Source: DASQHY01 sp035602605
Lineage (GTDB): Bacteria > Acidobacteriota > Terriglobia > Acidiferrales > UBA7541
DNA length: 64,000 bases
Direction: 5' to 3'
Assembly (NCBI GenBank): GCA_035602605.1
Contig: DATNLZ010000105.1
Span: forward strand, 124,001-188,000
Of this stretch, positions 8,932 to 16,944 are shown piece after piece (the stretch's first letter is position 1; each line of letters begins with the position of its first letter). The notes under the pieces are model-generated. The model was not told the DNA's origin and ran no database searches. It was given only the letters and a program-made list of their open reading frames with translations. A program made the translations under genes and the position numbers.

Positions 8932-9228
8932 ATGGAAAGTTGGATGGCTACACATCCTGAAGACGAACGTTTGGCACTCGCCGGTCCGCGGGAGGTAACG
9001 TTTTATACCCGGCCCAACTGCCACCTGTGTCTCGAAGCCAAGACGGCCATCGCGCCGCTGCTTCGGGAATTTCGCGTCAGGCTAGTCGAGATTAATATTG
9101 ACGAGGATCCGGTCTTAGTGGAGCGGCACGGCTACGACGTGCCGGTGATTTTTCTGGGCGGCCGAAAAGTCGCCAAGCACCGCGTGGACCTCAGGCAATT
9201 CAGGCGGCAACTCGAGCAAGCGGGCTAG
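8932..9228 (+). CDS. Glutaredoxin/thioredoxin-like protein (DUF836 type)
   Basis: A 98-residue thioredoxin-fold protein with a redox-active CxxC in FYTRPNCHLCLEAKTAIAP and the cis-Pro loop YDVPVIFLGG. The ending RVDLRQFRRQLEQAG matches the short glutaredoxin-like family. It likely catalyses thiol-disulfide exchange in the cytoplasm. It lies 11 bp after the DinB-like gene and is probably co-transcribed with it. The ATG of MESWMATHP is used; a second ATG (MATHP) five codons later is possible. Confidence 0.85.
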   Translation: MESWMATHPEDERLALAGPREVTFYTRPNCHLCLEAKTAIAPLLREFRVRLVEINIDEDPVLVERHGYDVPVIFLGGRKVAKHRVDLRQFRRQLEQAG

Positions 9229-9282
9229 GTTTTGGTTCGGAACAAAGCCTGATAGCCCCGGAAATACCTGTCGATAAGCCGG

Positions 9283-9729
9283 CTAGTGGCCCGGCGCCGG
9301 AGGCTTTGCGCCAACCGTCTCGTCGGGTACCGCGCCGATTCGTCCTTTGACGCGATCGTATACGCTGACCTGACTGGTCGAGCCGAGTGCGTCATTGTAG
9401 TACGTAGGCACGCCAATTACCGTGCGGAGCTCTTCATTGAATCGCCGCAAACCGGCTAGCTGCGTTGCCAGTGCTGGACATTTTCGTCCGTCGTCGGTCA
9501 ACAGAAATTTCTGGTAACCCGCGTCCCATAGCCTCGTAAACTTTCCGCCGACAATGATCGACGGAGGTATGGTCATGTTACAGGTGCCCTCAGGCGTGCG
9601 ACGAAATTCCGCACCGCACCCATATTTTTCTACGCGGGCCACACCGCGCGTGCTTCCGACCGCGAAACCTGCTGCGGGCAGAGCTACCTCAATCGTTTTT
9701 GCTTCAAATTGGTCGTTTATGTCCCACAT
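9283..9729 (-). CDS. Hypothetical protein downstream of a decayed repeat gene
   Basis: A 148-residue frame from ATG in MWDINDQFEAKTIEVALP to the stop at 9283. An upstream extension to 9837 reads through the tail of the preceding pseudogene and is not favoured. Visible features are a Gly/Ala-rich strand (AAGFAVGSTRG), two cysteines in CGAEFRRTPEGTC, and a Pro-rich C-terminus (GAKPPAPGH). No signal peptide is obvious from this start. I do not recognise the family. It may be a true small gene or the 3' remains of a larger protein, since it follows a broken frame on the same strand. Confidence 0.4.
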   Translation of the reverse strand: MWDINDQFEAKTIEVALPAAGFAVGSTRGVARVEKYGCGAEFRRTPEGTCNMTIPPSIIVGGKFTRLWDAGYQKFLLTDDGRKCPALATQLAGLRRFNEELRTVIGVPTYYNDALGSTSQVSVYDRVKGRIGAVPDETVGAKPPAPGH

Positions 9730-9793
9730 ATTTTGATCCGCGTATGCGTTCCTGAGCGTCTTCCGCTTGGCCAGAAAAAATAGGGGAAGCCCT

Positions 9794-10454
9794 TTATTTG
9801 TGTACGAAGAAGACGCCGCCGCCGATGGTCCCCGCATCGATGTTGCTCGGTGTTATAGGGTCGATCGCCAGGGGCCTCGACCCATTTGTTCTTCAGACCG
9901 GCGTTGAAGGCACTCCAGCTTCCTCCACCGCCGGTGCTCTTGAACACACCGTTATCAGTCGCCGCGTAGACGATGATAGGCGTGACCGGGTCAATCGCCA
10001 GGGCGTTGATATAGGAACTAGTTATTCCATTACTCATGAACGTCCAGTCTGTTCCACCGTTGGAGCCCTTGTATACCCAGCTGGTGGGAGTGCCATTGGA
10101 AGTCCCCACATACACCGTGGCTGGCGTGGACGGGTCAATTGCCAAGGCGGAGTAGGCGTTTTCGAGGAAGATATTCAGGGTGCTCCAGCTTTGTCCCCCG
10201 TCCGTGCTTTCGTGCGCCTCACCTTCAATCCAAAAACGCACGTTCAGGGTAGCACGCCGGTCAAGTTGCGGCTCATCTGCGGTCTTCGAACCGACTACCT
10301 GGCCCGCATCGTTAATGGCCCCGGCGATGCTCTCGAAAGCGCCGAGGTCGCGGATGAGCCCCTCGCCCCACAACGTAGCCCTGAACGTGCAAAACTCTTC
10401 GCCGCAGAGAACCGAGGCGCCCGCTACCGGACTTTGCGCTCCCAGGACACCACC
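9794..10454 (-). pseudogene. Frameshifted remnant of an extracellular HAF/BNR-repeat protein
   Basis: The minus strand encodes a HAF-type repeat (LIRDLGAFESIAGAINDAGQ, then VVGSK) followed by BNR/sortilin-like repeats (STDGGQSWSTLN, LAIDPSTPATVYVGTSNG, LAIDPVTPIIVYAATDNG, VFKSTGGGGSW). No proper start or signal peptide is present; the frame is closed upstream by a stop at 10455-10457 and only a TTG at 10373 is available. At 9871-9874 a run of four G (plus strand) shifts the frame. With three G the protein would continue as LAIDPITPSNIDAGTIGGGV, then FFVHK and a stop at 9794. The missing start plus the frameshift point to a decayed gene. Confidence 0.72.
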
Positions 10455-10542
10455 TCATAGAGTCGAATCTTTACGGCTCTGCCGGCATCGAATACCTGCT
10501 TATCCCAAAGCGATTTGCTAGACTGGTTACGGCTTGAGCATC

Positions 10543-11517
10543 ATGGCTTCAAAGCGCCCAGTTGTCTCCGACTCACCTGCGACCCCGCGGACTGCGGAAC
10601 CCCAGACCGGTGTGTCCCTGCTCGAGCGTATCGGCAACACGTCTCTGCTCCGTTTGGAGCGCGTTGGCCGCGAATTTCCCGAAACTAAATTCTACGCCAA
10701 GGCGGAATGGCAGAATCCTGGCGGCTCAGTGAAAGACCGGCCAGCACTCAACATGATCCTTGAGGGCGAGCGCTCGGGACTGCTACATCGCGGCAAAATC
10801 ATTCTCGATTCCACGAGCGGCAATACCGGCATTGCCTATGGGATGATCGGTGCCGCCAAGGGATACAAGGTGAAGCTGTGCTTGCCGGCGAGCGCTTCAG
10901 AAGAACGCAAGCGCATCCTGCGGGCGTATGGCGTGGAGCTTGTCATTACTCCTGGGGACGAAGGCTCCGATGGGGCGATTCGCCGCGTTCGAGAAATTTT
11001 TGCCGCCGCGCCCGAGAAATACTTTTATCCGGATCAGTACAGCAATCCCGCGAATTGGCGCGCGCACTACCAAGCAACCGCCGCCGAAATTTGGCAGCAG
11101 ACCCATGGAAGCGTTACGCACTTTGTCGCCGGGCTGGGAACCAGCGGCACGTTTGTAGGCACCACGCGCCGCCTGAAAGAATTCAACCCTGCGATTCGTT
11201 GCATCAGCTTGCAGCCGGACTCCGTGTTTCATGGTCTGGAGGGCTGGAAACATATGCCCAGCGCCATCCGCCCGGCGATTTACGATTCCACACTGGCTGA
11301 CGATAATCTTGCCATTGGCACGGAGGAATCTTATCGCTTGGTGAAGCGTATCGCACGCGAAGAAGGGATGCTCGTTAGTCCTAGCGCGGGTGCGGCATTG
11401 GCCGGATGCCTGCGAGTTGCGGCGCAACTTCGGAAAGATGAGCGAGCCATAATCGTCACCATATTTGCCGATTCTGGCGAAAAATATGTCAGCGAGCGTT
11501 TTTGGGAAGAATTGTAA
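10543..11517 (+). CDS. cysM: PLP-dependent cysteine synthase (CysM/CysK family)
   Basis: A 324-residue fold-type II PLP enzyme. The PLP lysine is in NPGGSVKDRPALNM, the substrate loop is STSGNTGIAYGM, and the phosphate-binding loop is GLGTSGTFVGTTRRLKE. Another landmark is LVSPSAGAALAG. O-acetylserine sulfhydrylases make cysteine from O-acetylserine or O-phosphoserine and sulfide. Because a JAMM protease and a CysO-like carrier follow directly, this copy more likely uses a protein thiocarboxylate as sulfur donor, as the mycobacterial CysM does. That is inference from gene order. ATG 10543 is preferred over the TTG three codons upstream. Confidence 0.88.
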   Translation: MASKRPVVSDSPATPRTAEPQTGVSLLERIGNTSLLRLERVGREFPETKFYAKAEWQNPGGSVKDRPALNMILEGERSGLLHRGKIILDSTSGNTGIAYGMIGAAKGYKVKLCLPASASEERKRILRAYGVELVITPGDEGSDGAIRRVREIFAAAPEKYFYPDQYSNPANWRAHYQATAAEIWQQTHGSVTHFVAGLGTSGTFVGTTRRLKEFNPAIRCISLQPDSVFHGLEGWKHMPSAIRPAIYDSTLADDNLAIGTEESYRLVKRIAREEGMLVSPSAGAALAGCLRVAAQLRKDERAIIVTIFADSGEKYVSERFWEEL

Positions 11518-11543
11518 GGGCAAAAAGGGCCGGGTTGCAGACT

Positions 11544-12002
11544 ATGGCGCAGGACACCATGAGTGCACGGATCTATCTGCCGCCCGCGGCGGACGCCCAG
11601 ATTCGGGCGCATGCTGCTGAGACTTATCCTTACGAATGCTGCGGCGCGCTGCTGGGTCGCGAGCTTGACCGTTGCCGCGAAGTGCTTGCTCCGTTTCCGC
11701 TCATCAATCGCCGCGATGATTCGCCGCGCAATCGTTTCTCAGTCACATCAGACGACGTGCGGGCCGCTGAAAAAGCCGCGCGCGCGGGCGGCTGCGAAGT
11801 GATTGGCTGGTACCATTCGCATCCCGATCATCCCTCACGCCCGAGTGAATTCGATCGCCAGCACGCGTGGCCCTGGTACAGTTACATCATCGTTAGCGTC
11901 GCCGAGGGCACACCGAAGGAGATGAATTCCTGGCGGCTCAGCGATGACCGCGTCCAATTCAGCCTCGAAGAAATTGAGGTCAAGCTGCAAGCCTCAGCAT
12001 GA
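11544..12002 (+). CDS. mec: JAMM/MPN+ metalloprotease (Mec+-like)
   Basis: A 152-residue zinc metalloprotease of the JAMM family. The catalytic Glu lies in YPYECCGALLG and the zinc motif is GWYHSHPDHPSRPSEFD, matching HxHP-x6-SxxD. The mycobacterial homologue Mec+ releases cysteine from the CysO-cysteine adduct. The gene lies 26 bp after cysteine synthase and 58 bp before the carrier, so the same role is likely. It could also trim the carrier's C-terminal tail. The ATG at 11544 is used; ATG 11559 (MSARIYLPP), preceded by AGGA, is an equally good start. Confidence 0.9.
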   Translation: MAQDTMSARIYLPPAADAQIRAHAAETYPYECCGALLGRELDRCREVLAPFPLINRRDDSPRNRFSVTSDDVRAAEKAARAGGCEVIGWYHSHPDHPSRPSEFDRQHAWPWYSYIIVSVAEGTPKEMNSWRLSDDRVQFSLEEIEVKLQASA

Positions 12003-12060
12003 AAGTAAGTATCATCGCTGGCCATGATGTATCATGATGTTTCGTGGAGAGACACTTAAA

Positions 12061-12450
12061 ATGTCAGTGAAGGTCATCATTCCTACGCCCCTCAGACCGT
12101 ACGCGGACAAGCGGGAAAGCGTGCAGTTCGAGGCCAAAACTGTGGCCGAAGCCCTCGATCGCCTCACCAAACAATATGTCGAACTGCGCAAGCACCTCTA
12201 TACCGACGATGGTAAAATTCGCAGCTTTGTCAATGTCTACGTGAATGACGAGGATATTCGCTATCTCTTGAAAGAAAATACGCCCACCAAAGATGGAGAC
12301 ACCATCAGTATCGTGCCTTCTATAGCTGGGGGGTCCGCTTCTATCGCAGTCGCGCAGCTGAGGAATTGCTTTCGGCTTAAGTGCGCGTTTAACCTGAAGC
12401 GTCTTGGCAGCATCGAAGGAATACGATGGCGACAAAGCTTCATCCTATGA
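12061..12450 (+). CDS. cysO: CysO/MoaD-like sulfur-carrier protein with C-terminal tail beyond Gly-Gly
   Basis: A beta-grasp sulfur carrier of 129 residues. Core segments SVKVIIPTPLRPYADK, FVNVYVNDEDIRYLL and DGDTISIVPSIAGG match CysO closely. In a standard carrier the protein ends at the Gly-Gly (residues 90-91, bases 12328-12333), where the thiocarboxylate forms. Here the frame continues for 38 residues (SASIAVAQLRNCF onward) and overlaps moeB by 25 bp. The tail would have to be removed before activation. A GGAGAG lies about 12 bases upstream of this ATG; an upstream ATG (MMFRGETLK) is less likely. Confidence 0.86.
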   Translation: MSVKVIIPTPLRPYADKRESVQFEAKTVAEALDRLTKQYVELRKHLYTDDGKIRSFVNVYVNDEDIRYLLKENTPTKDGDTISIVPSIAGGSASIAVAQLRNCFRLKCAFNLKRLGSIEGIRWRQSFIL

Positions 12451-13610
12451 CCGAAGCCGTAAACGAGCCCAAGCTCTCGAAAGACGAAGTCCTGCGCTAC
12501 AGCCGTCACTTGATCATGCCCGAGGTGGGCATGGAGGGACAGCTCAAGCTGAAGCAGGCCAAAGTTCTTCTCATTGGCACCGGAGGACTTGGCGCGCCGC
12601 TCGGTCTTTATCTGGCGGCCGCGGGCGTTGGCCGCCTGGGACTGGTGGATTTTGATGTCGTTGATTTCACCAATTTGCAGCGCCAGGTGACGTTTGGCAG
12701 CAGCGACGTCGGTCGCCCCAAAATCGAAGCTGCTCAGCAGCGCCTCGCCAATTTAAATCCGACCATCCGCATCGACACACACGAGGTCCGGCTAACGAGC
12801 GAAAACGCGCTGGACCTTTTCCGCGATTACGACATCATCGTGGACGGCACCGACAATTTTCCGACGCGCTACCTTGTCAATGACGCTTGTGTGCTGCTCG
12901 GAAAGCCCAACGTTTACGGCTCGATCTTTCGATTCGAGGGCCAAGCTACGGTCTTCGGTTATCCGGGCGGTCCTTGCTATCGCTGCCTGTACCCGGAACC
13001 GCCCCCGCCGGGTCTGGTACCGTCGTGCGCCGAGGGCGGCGTCCTCGGTGTGTTGCCCGGGATTGTTGGCTGCATCCAGGCGATGGAAGCAATCAAGCTC
13101 ATCCTGGGACGCGGAGACGCCCTTGTCGGTCGGCTGCTCCTATTCGATGCACTGGCGATGAAGTTTCGCGAACTCAAGCTTCGCCGAAATCCCGCGTGCC
13201 CGGTTTGCGGTGATCACCGAACCATTACCAAGCTGATCGACTACAACGAATTCTGCGGTATCCGCGGCGAAGAAGCCGCTGCGCCGGTAACTCAGGTTCC
13301 TGAGTTGACTCCGCGCGAGGTGAAGAGTCGCCTGGACCGTAAGGACGATCTGTTTATTCTTGATGTGCGCGAGCCGCATGAATACCAGATCTGCAACATC
13401 AATGGTCACTTGATACCCCTTGGCGAGCTTCCGCGTCGGGTACACGAACTCGACAGCTCGCGCGAAATCGTGGTCCATTGCCGGAGCGGCAAACGCTCCG
13501 CGGAGGCCGCAGAGTTCCTCCAAAAAGCCGGCTTCCGGAAAATTTGGAATTTAAAGGGTGGCATTCTGGCCTGGTCAGACGAAGTAGATCCTTCGATCCC
13601 GAAATACTGA
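12426..13610 (+). CDS. moeB: MoeB/ThiF-type adenylyltransferase with C-terminal rhodanese domain
   Basis: A 394-residue E1-like enzyme that adenylates the C-terminal glycine of a carrier protein and, through its rhodanese domain, supplies sulfur to form a thiocarboxylate. ATP-binding loop: LIGTGGLGAPLGLYLAAAG, then GLVDFDVVDFTNLQRQV. Zinc cysteines: CYRCLYP and CPVCGDH. The rhodanese domain begins near residue 285 (FILDVREPHEYQ) and carries the persulfide Cys in VVHCRSGKRSAE. MoeZ of mycobacteria has the same architecture and serves CysO. It overlaps the carrier gene and is followed by a CDGSH gene 44 bp downstream. It may also serve molybdopterin or thiamine carriers elsewhere in the genome. 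Confidence 0.94.
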   Translation: MATKLHPMTEAVNEPKLSKDEVLRYSRHLIMPEVGMEGQLKLKQAKVLLIGTGGLGAPLGLYLAAAGVGRLGLVDFDVVDFTNLQRQVTFGSSDVGRPKIEAAQQRLANLNPTIRIDTHEVRLTSENALDLFRDYDIIVDGTDNFPTRYLVNDACVLLGKPNVYGSIFRFEGQATVFGYPGGPCYRCLYPEPPPPGLVPSCAEGGVLGVLPGIVGCIQAMEAIKLILGRGDALVGRLLLFDALAMKFRELKLRRNPACPVCGDHRTITKLIDYNEFCGIRGEEAAAPVTQVPELTPREVKSRLDRKDDLFILDVREPHEYQICNINGHLIPLGELPRRVHELDSSREIVVHCRSGKRSAEAAEFLQKAGFRKIWNLKGGILAWSDEVDPSIPKY

Positions 13611-13654
13611 CACACCCTGAGACTGTACCGACACCGCTCGTCACGGAGAAAATG

Positions 13655-13903
13655 ATGGCTCCCACAAAGATCAAGGTAAACAACAATGGACCGCTTCTCG
13701 TTGAAGGCGAGGTGGAACTCATCGATCCGACCGGAAAGGCGTTCAGCTTGCCGGGCCGCGCGATGATAGCCCTTTGCCGCTGCGGCCTCTCCGCCAACAA
13801 GCCGCTCTGCGATGGCTCGCATAAAACTGGGGGTTTCACCGACCAATGTGTAGCCCGCGAGATACCACCACCCAAGCCAAAACCCACTCCCGCCCAGAGC
13901 TAG
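13655..13903 (+). CDS. CDGSH iron-sulfur domain protein
   Basis: An 82-residue protein with the CDGSH (mitoNEET-like) motif CRCGLSANKPLCDGSHKTGG, which binds a 2Fe-2S cluster through three Cys and one His. There is one CDGSH unit and a Pro-rich end (PPPKPKPTPAQS). No membrane segment is seen. Such proteins are thought to transfer electrons or iron-sulfur clusters. Its position directly behind the sulfur-carrier genes suggests a sulfur or redox link, which is inference. GGAGA is 5 bases before the chosen ATG; a second ATG three bases upstream exists. Confidence 0.88.
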   Translation: MAPTKIKVNNNGPLLVEGEVELIDPTGKAFSLPGRAMIALCRCGLSANKPLCDGSHKTGGFTDQCVAREIPPPKPKPTPAQS

Positions 13904-14155
13904 CCCCCCCTCAGAATAGCCCCCGTCAGGGTAATGAATTCAGCTCATCTGCTGTCTCAGCTCCAAGATACTGGATGTCTCAGCGGGCTTTTCCGCGTCT
14001 CAATCTGGTACACCTCAGCACACTCTGCAACTCAGGCTTCTTGGTGCAACCGCCCTAACAATTCTTTAATAATTATAAGTCGCATATATTCTTGTATTTA
14101 CAGGCGATGACTTGGCGTCAAAAACGGCCCTGTTCTTGCTACCTTCGTTATTGCT

Positions 14156-15496
14156 ATGGGTTTCGTAGGCATTTGGGGGTCTGCTGCAGTCAATCTAGGG
14201 AGCATTGCAGAGTTTCCTAGACGCAAGCCACGACTGTTTAAACTGGCCGTGGGCTTGGTGGGCAGTGCTTTGCTACTCGGACTGCTTTCCTGGTTGAAGA
14301 GCTGGGACTTTTCCGCCCAGCCTTTGGTGTATCTCTATCTCGAAATTGCCGGCAGCCTTATCAGCTTCTGTTACGCGGCAAACAGCCTGGTTCGCTTCCG
14401 CAGCACCCATGATCGCCTGTCGCTGATGCTGTCGTTCGGCTTCATTGTCTCCGGCACGATTGAGTCGCTTGCTTGCTTCCGCGTTTACGACCTGCTCGGG
14501 GGCACCTCCTTAGCGTTCTTGCACATTCCTATGGGATGGATGGTTGGGCGCACTCTTTTGGGCATTTTGCTCATTACCGCGGTCCTGGTTGAGCGTCGCG
14601 TCCCGAATGCGCGTGAGCCCGGCCGCGAAATTTTTGCCGCTTTGGTCGTGGTGGCAGGCGCGGGTTATTTGACCAGCGCCGCATTCCTGGCCGCGCCCGC
14701 CGCTCCACTAATACATCCCGGCTCGCTGATTGCGCGACCGTGGGATCTGTTGCCCGCTGGCATTTTCGCGATTGCCGCACTTTTGTTCTGGGAGCGACTG
14801 CGCACCAGCGTGTCCGGACTCGACTATGTCTTCCTGTGGGCATCGATCTTGAATGCGGGGTGTCATCTGGCCGCCAGTTTCTCAGGAAGACTGCTGGATG
14901 CCCCCTTCACCCTCGCCAGCATCCTCAAGGTTTCAAGCTATGCGCTGATGTTGGGTGGTGCGCTGTTCGATAACGCGCGGTTGTTCGATGAAGTCCGCCG
15001 CCTTGCGGTTTCCGATTCTCTCACGGGGCTGGCCAACTATCGCCGTCTGCTGAGCGTGCTGGAGAGTGAGATTGATCGCTCGCGTCGAACCGGGCGGCCC
15101 TTTGTCGTGCTGCTCTTCGACATGGACAAACTGAAGGCCATCAATGACCGCTTTGGTCATTTGGTGGGCAGCCGCGCTCTGATCCGCCTGGGCCACGTGC
15201 TTCGCCAGCATTGCCGCGCCATGGACACTGCCGCGCGCTATGGCGGCGACGAATTCGCCCTCGTTCTCCCGGAAGCTGGATCCGAAATTGCCGGTCGCAT
15301 CGTCCACCGAATCTGCGAACGTCTGGTCACCGACGGAGAATTACCCGTGCTTTCGGTCAGTGCGGGCGCGGCTGTTTATCCCCAGGATGGCGACACTGCA
15401 GAGAGGCTGTTAGGGGCAGCCGACCGGGCTTTGTATCGCATGAAAGGACGCAGCAGCGGGGTCAAGGAGTTTACTCGCATCGCCGCGTGCTTGTAA
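14156..15496 (+). CDS. Membrane-bound diguanylate cyclase (GGDEF)
   Basis: A 446-residue protein with several hydrophobic segments over residues 20-280 (for example LAVGLVGSALLLGLLSWL and ILNAGCHLAASFSG), probably a membrane sensor. A C-terminal GGDEF domain follows. The domain contains DSLTGLANYRRL, LLFDMDKLKAINDRFGHLVG and AARYGGDEFALVLPEAG with an intact GGDEF signature. An upstream RxxD inhibitory site is not obvious. It should make cyclic-di-GMP. The upstream 250 bp (13904-14155) contain no gene but include an AT-rich stretch near 14057-14105 that probably holds the promoter. A PilZ gene follows at once. Confidence 0.9.
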   Translation: MGFVGIWGSAAVNLGSIAEFPRRKPRLFKLAVGLVGSALLLGLLSWLKSWDFSAQPLVYLYLEIAGSLISFCYAANSLVRFRSTHDRLSLMLSFGFIVSGTIESLACFRVYDLLGGTSLAFLHIPMGWMVGRTLLGILLITAVLVERRVPNAREPGREIFAALVVVAGAGYLTSAAFLAAPAAPLIHPGSLIARPWDLLPAGIFAIAALLFWERLRTSVSGLDYVFLWASILNAGCHLAASFSGRLLDAPFTLASILKVSSYALMLGGALFDNARLFDEVRRLAVSDSLTGLANYRRLLSVLESEIDRSRRTGRPFVVLLFDMDKLKAINDRFGHLVGSRALIRLGHVLRQHCRAMDTAARYGGDEFALVLPEAGSEIAGRIVHRICERLVTDGELPVLSVSAGAAVYPQDGDTAERLLGAADRALYRMKGRSSGVKEFTRIAACL

Positions 15497-15519
15497 TCTA
15501 TCGATCTAGGGGTGCCGCC

Positions 15520-15846
15520 GTGCGCAAGAGTTCTGCCGTTGAACAGAGACTCCCGATGGAGGTTGCCGTGGTGATTTCCGGGCATCAGCGCATCCCTGGC
15601 GTAGAAAACACCTTTACCGAAAATGTTAGCTCGCGTGGTGCCCGGGTCGTCAGCATCCGTCGCTGGGATCGCAACGATCGCCTTACCGTTGCTTCACCTG
15701 TCGGCGATTTCTCTTCGATTGCTCGCGTGGCTTACTGTCAGCCTCTGCGCGAACACGGATATGCGATCGGCCTCGAGTTCCTCGAACCAAGGGGAAAATG
15801 GGTTGTTCAATGTCCCCGGGAGGCGCTGGATAGGGAGGGCAAGTAA
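15520..15846 (+). CDS. Divergent PilZ-domain protein
   Basis: A 108-residue protein from a GTG start preceded by an AGGGG motif about 7 bases upstream. An ATG at 15556 (MEVAVVISGH) is the alternative. The segment FTENVSSRGARVVSIRRW contains NVSSRG, matching (D/N)xSxxG. Later strands are DRLTVASPVGDF, IARVAYCQPL and YAIGLEFLEP, as in PilZ domains. The usual N-terminal RxxxR motif is not present (AVEQRLPMEV), so cyclic-di-GMP binding may be weak or lost. It starts 23 bp after the GGDEF gene and is likely in the same operon. Confidence 0.68.
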   Translation: MRKSSAVEQRLPMEVAVVISGHQRIPGVENTFTENVSSRGARVVSIRRWDRNDRLTVASPVGDFSSIARVAYCQPLREHGYAIGLEFLEPRGKWVVQCPREALDREGK

Positions 15847-15858
15847 GCAGTCGCCATC

Positions 15859-16944
15859 CTACATACCGGCGATCACTTCACTGTAGACCTTGGCGGTCCC
15901 TTCCACCATTTGATCCGCCGAGAAATTCTTGGCGACGCGCTGGCGCGCTGCTTGTCCTAACCTTGCTGACAACGCTCGGTCCTTCAGCAGCCGAGCCACG
16001 GCGGCGGCTATCTCCTCAACATCCGGACCGGAGACCAGCAAACCCGACTTCTCATGCTCCACAATTTCTGGAAGCGCACCCTTGGCAAAAACAATCGCAG
16101 GTAATTCATAGCTCATCGCCGCGAGCAGCGAATTGTTAAACGCCTCAAACAAAGACGGAAGCAAAAAGACATCGAGCGCCGCGTAAACGCTTTCAACGTT
16201 TTCGATGAAACCCGCAAAAATGACTGCCGACTCCAGATGAAGATCTCGGGTCAAGTGTTCGAGCCGGCCGCGACAAGGTCCATCGCCGGCGAGAAGAAGG
16301 CGGCAGCCGGGGAATTCGATTCGCAGGCTCGCGAGGGCCCGAATCAACCATTCCTGGCCCTTGTCGGGCAGCAGTGCGCCCAGGCATCCAAGCAGCACCG
16401 TAGATTTTTCGATCTTCCAGCTCTCCCGTGCTCGCTGCATCGTTTCCGGAGATAGCTTGGCAGGCACGTTCACGCCTTCGTGAACCACTTGCACCCGCTC
16501 GCCGGTAATGCCCGCCGCCGCCAGTTGCTTGGCCACCCATTGCGAATTCGCAATAATGCGGCGCGCCGCGCGAAAGCGCCGCAGCGAAAAGGGATTGGTT
16601 TGCAATGGATATCCAACGCGCCGCGACACGACGAGAGGTCTAACTTGGTGAACGTTAGCGAGCCAAGCAGAAGTCAGACTATGTGGCTCATTGACATGGA
16701 TGACGTCAACATTTTGCGTCATCACCAAGCGGCGCAGCAAGAATGCCATTCTTCCCCGCCGAAACGGGGGCCTTACGGTATGCACGGGAATACCAAGGGC
16801 GCCGGCCCGCCGTGCCAATTCGGAATTCTCCAGCGCTGCAAGCTCGACGCCATGCCCGCGTTCCCGCAATCCCGCCAGTGTAAGCAACGCCTGGTTTTGG
16901 CCGCCGCGCCATTCGCGTTCTAAGTCCGCGAAAAGGCAATTCAT
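15859..16944 (-). CDS. Glycosyltransferase family 4
   Basis: A 361-residue GT-B glycosyltransferase. N-terminal acceptor domain: WRGGQNQALLTLAGLRERGH and IHVNEPHSLTSAWL. C-terminal nucleotide-sugar domain: LLGCLGALLPDKGQEWLIRA, LLLAGDGPCRGRL and VFLLPSLFEAFNNSLLAAMS with the conserved glutamates. Its ATG overlaps the end of the upstream family 2 transferase by 4 bp, so the two are coupled. Together they probably add sugars to lipopolysaccharide core or a surface glycan. The donor sugar cannot be inferred. Confidence 0.9.
   Translation of the reverse strand: MNCLFADLEREWRGGQNQALLTLAGLRERGHGVELAALENSELARRAGALGIPVHTVRPPFRRGRMAFLLRRLVMTQNVDVIHVNEPHSLTSAWLANVHQVRPLVVSRRVGYPLQTNPFSLRRFRAARRIIANSQWVAKQLAAAGITGERVQVVHEGVNVPAKLSPETMQRARESWKIEKSTVLLGCLGALLPDKGQEWLIRALASLRIEFPGCRLLLAGDGPCRGRLEHLTRDLHLESAVIFAGFIENVESVYAALDVFLLPSLFEAFNNSLLAAMSYELPAIVFAKGALPEIVEHEKSGLLVSGPDVEEIAAAVARLLKDRALSARLGQAARQRVAKNFSADQMVEGTAKVYSEVIAGM

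Noticed and set aside
13904..14155. Possible c-di-GMP riboswitch before the GGDEF gene
   Set aside because: The conserved core of GEMM riboswitches is not present. The region is just AT-rich with short TCTCAG repeats.
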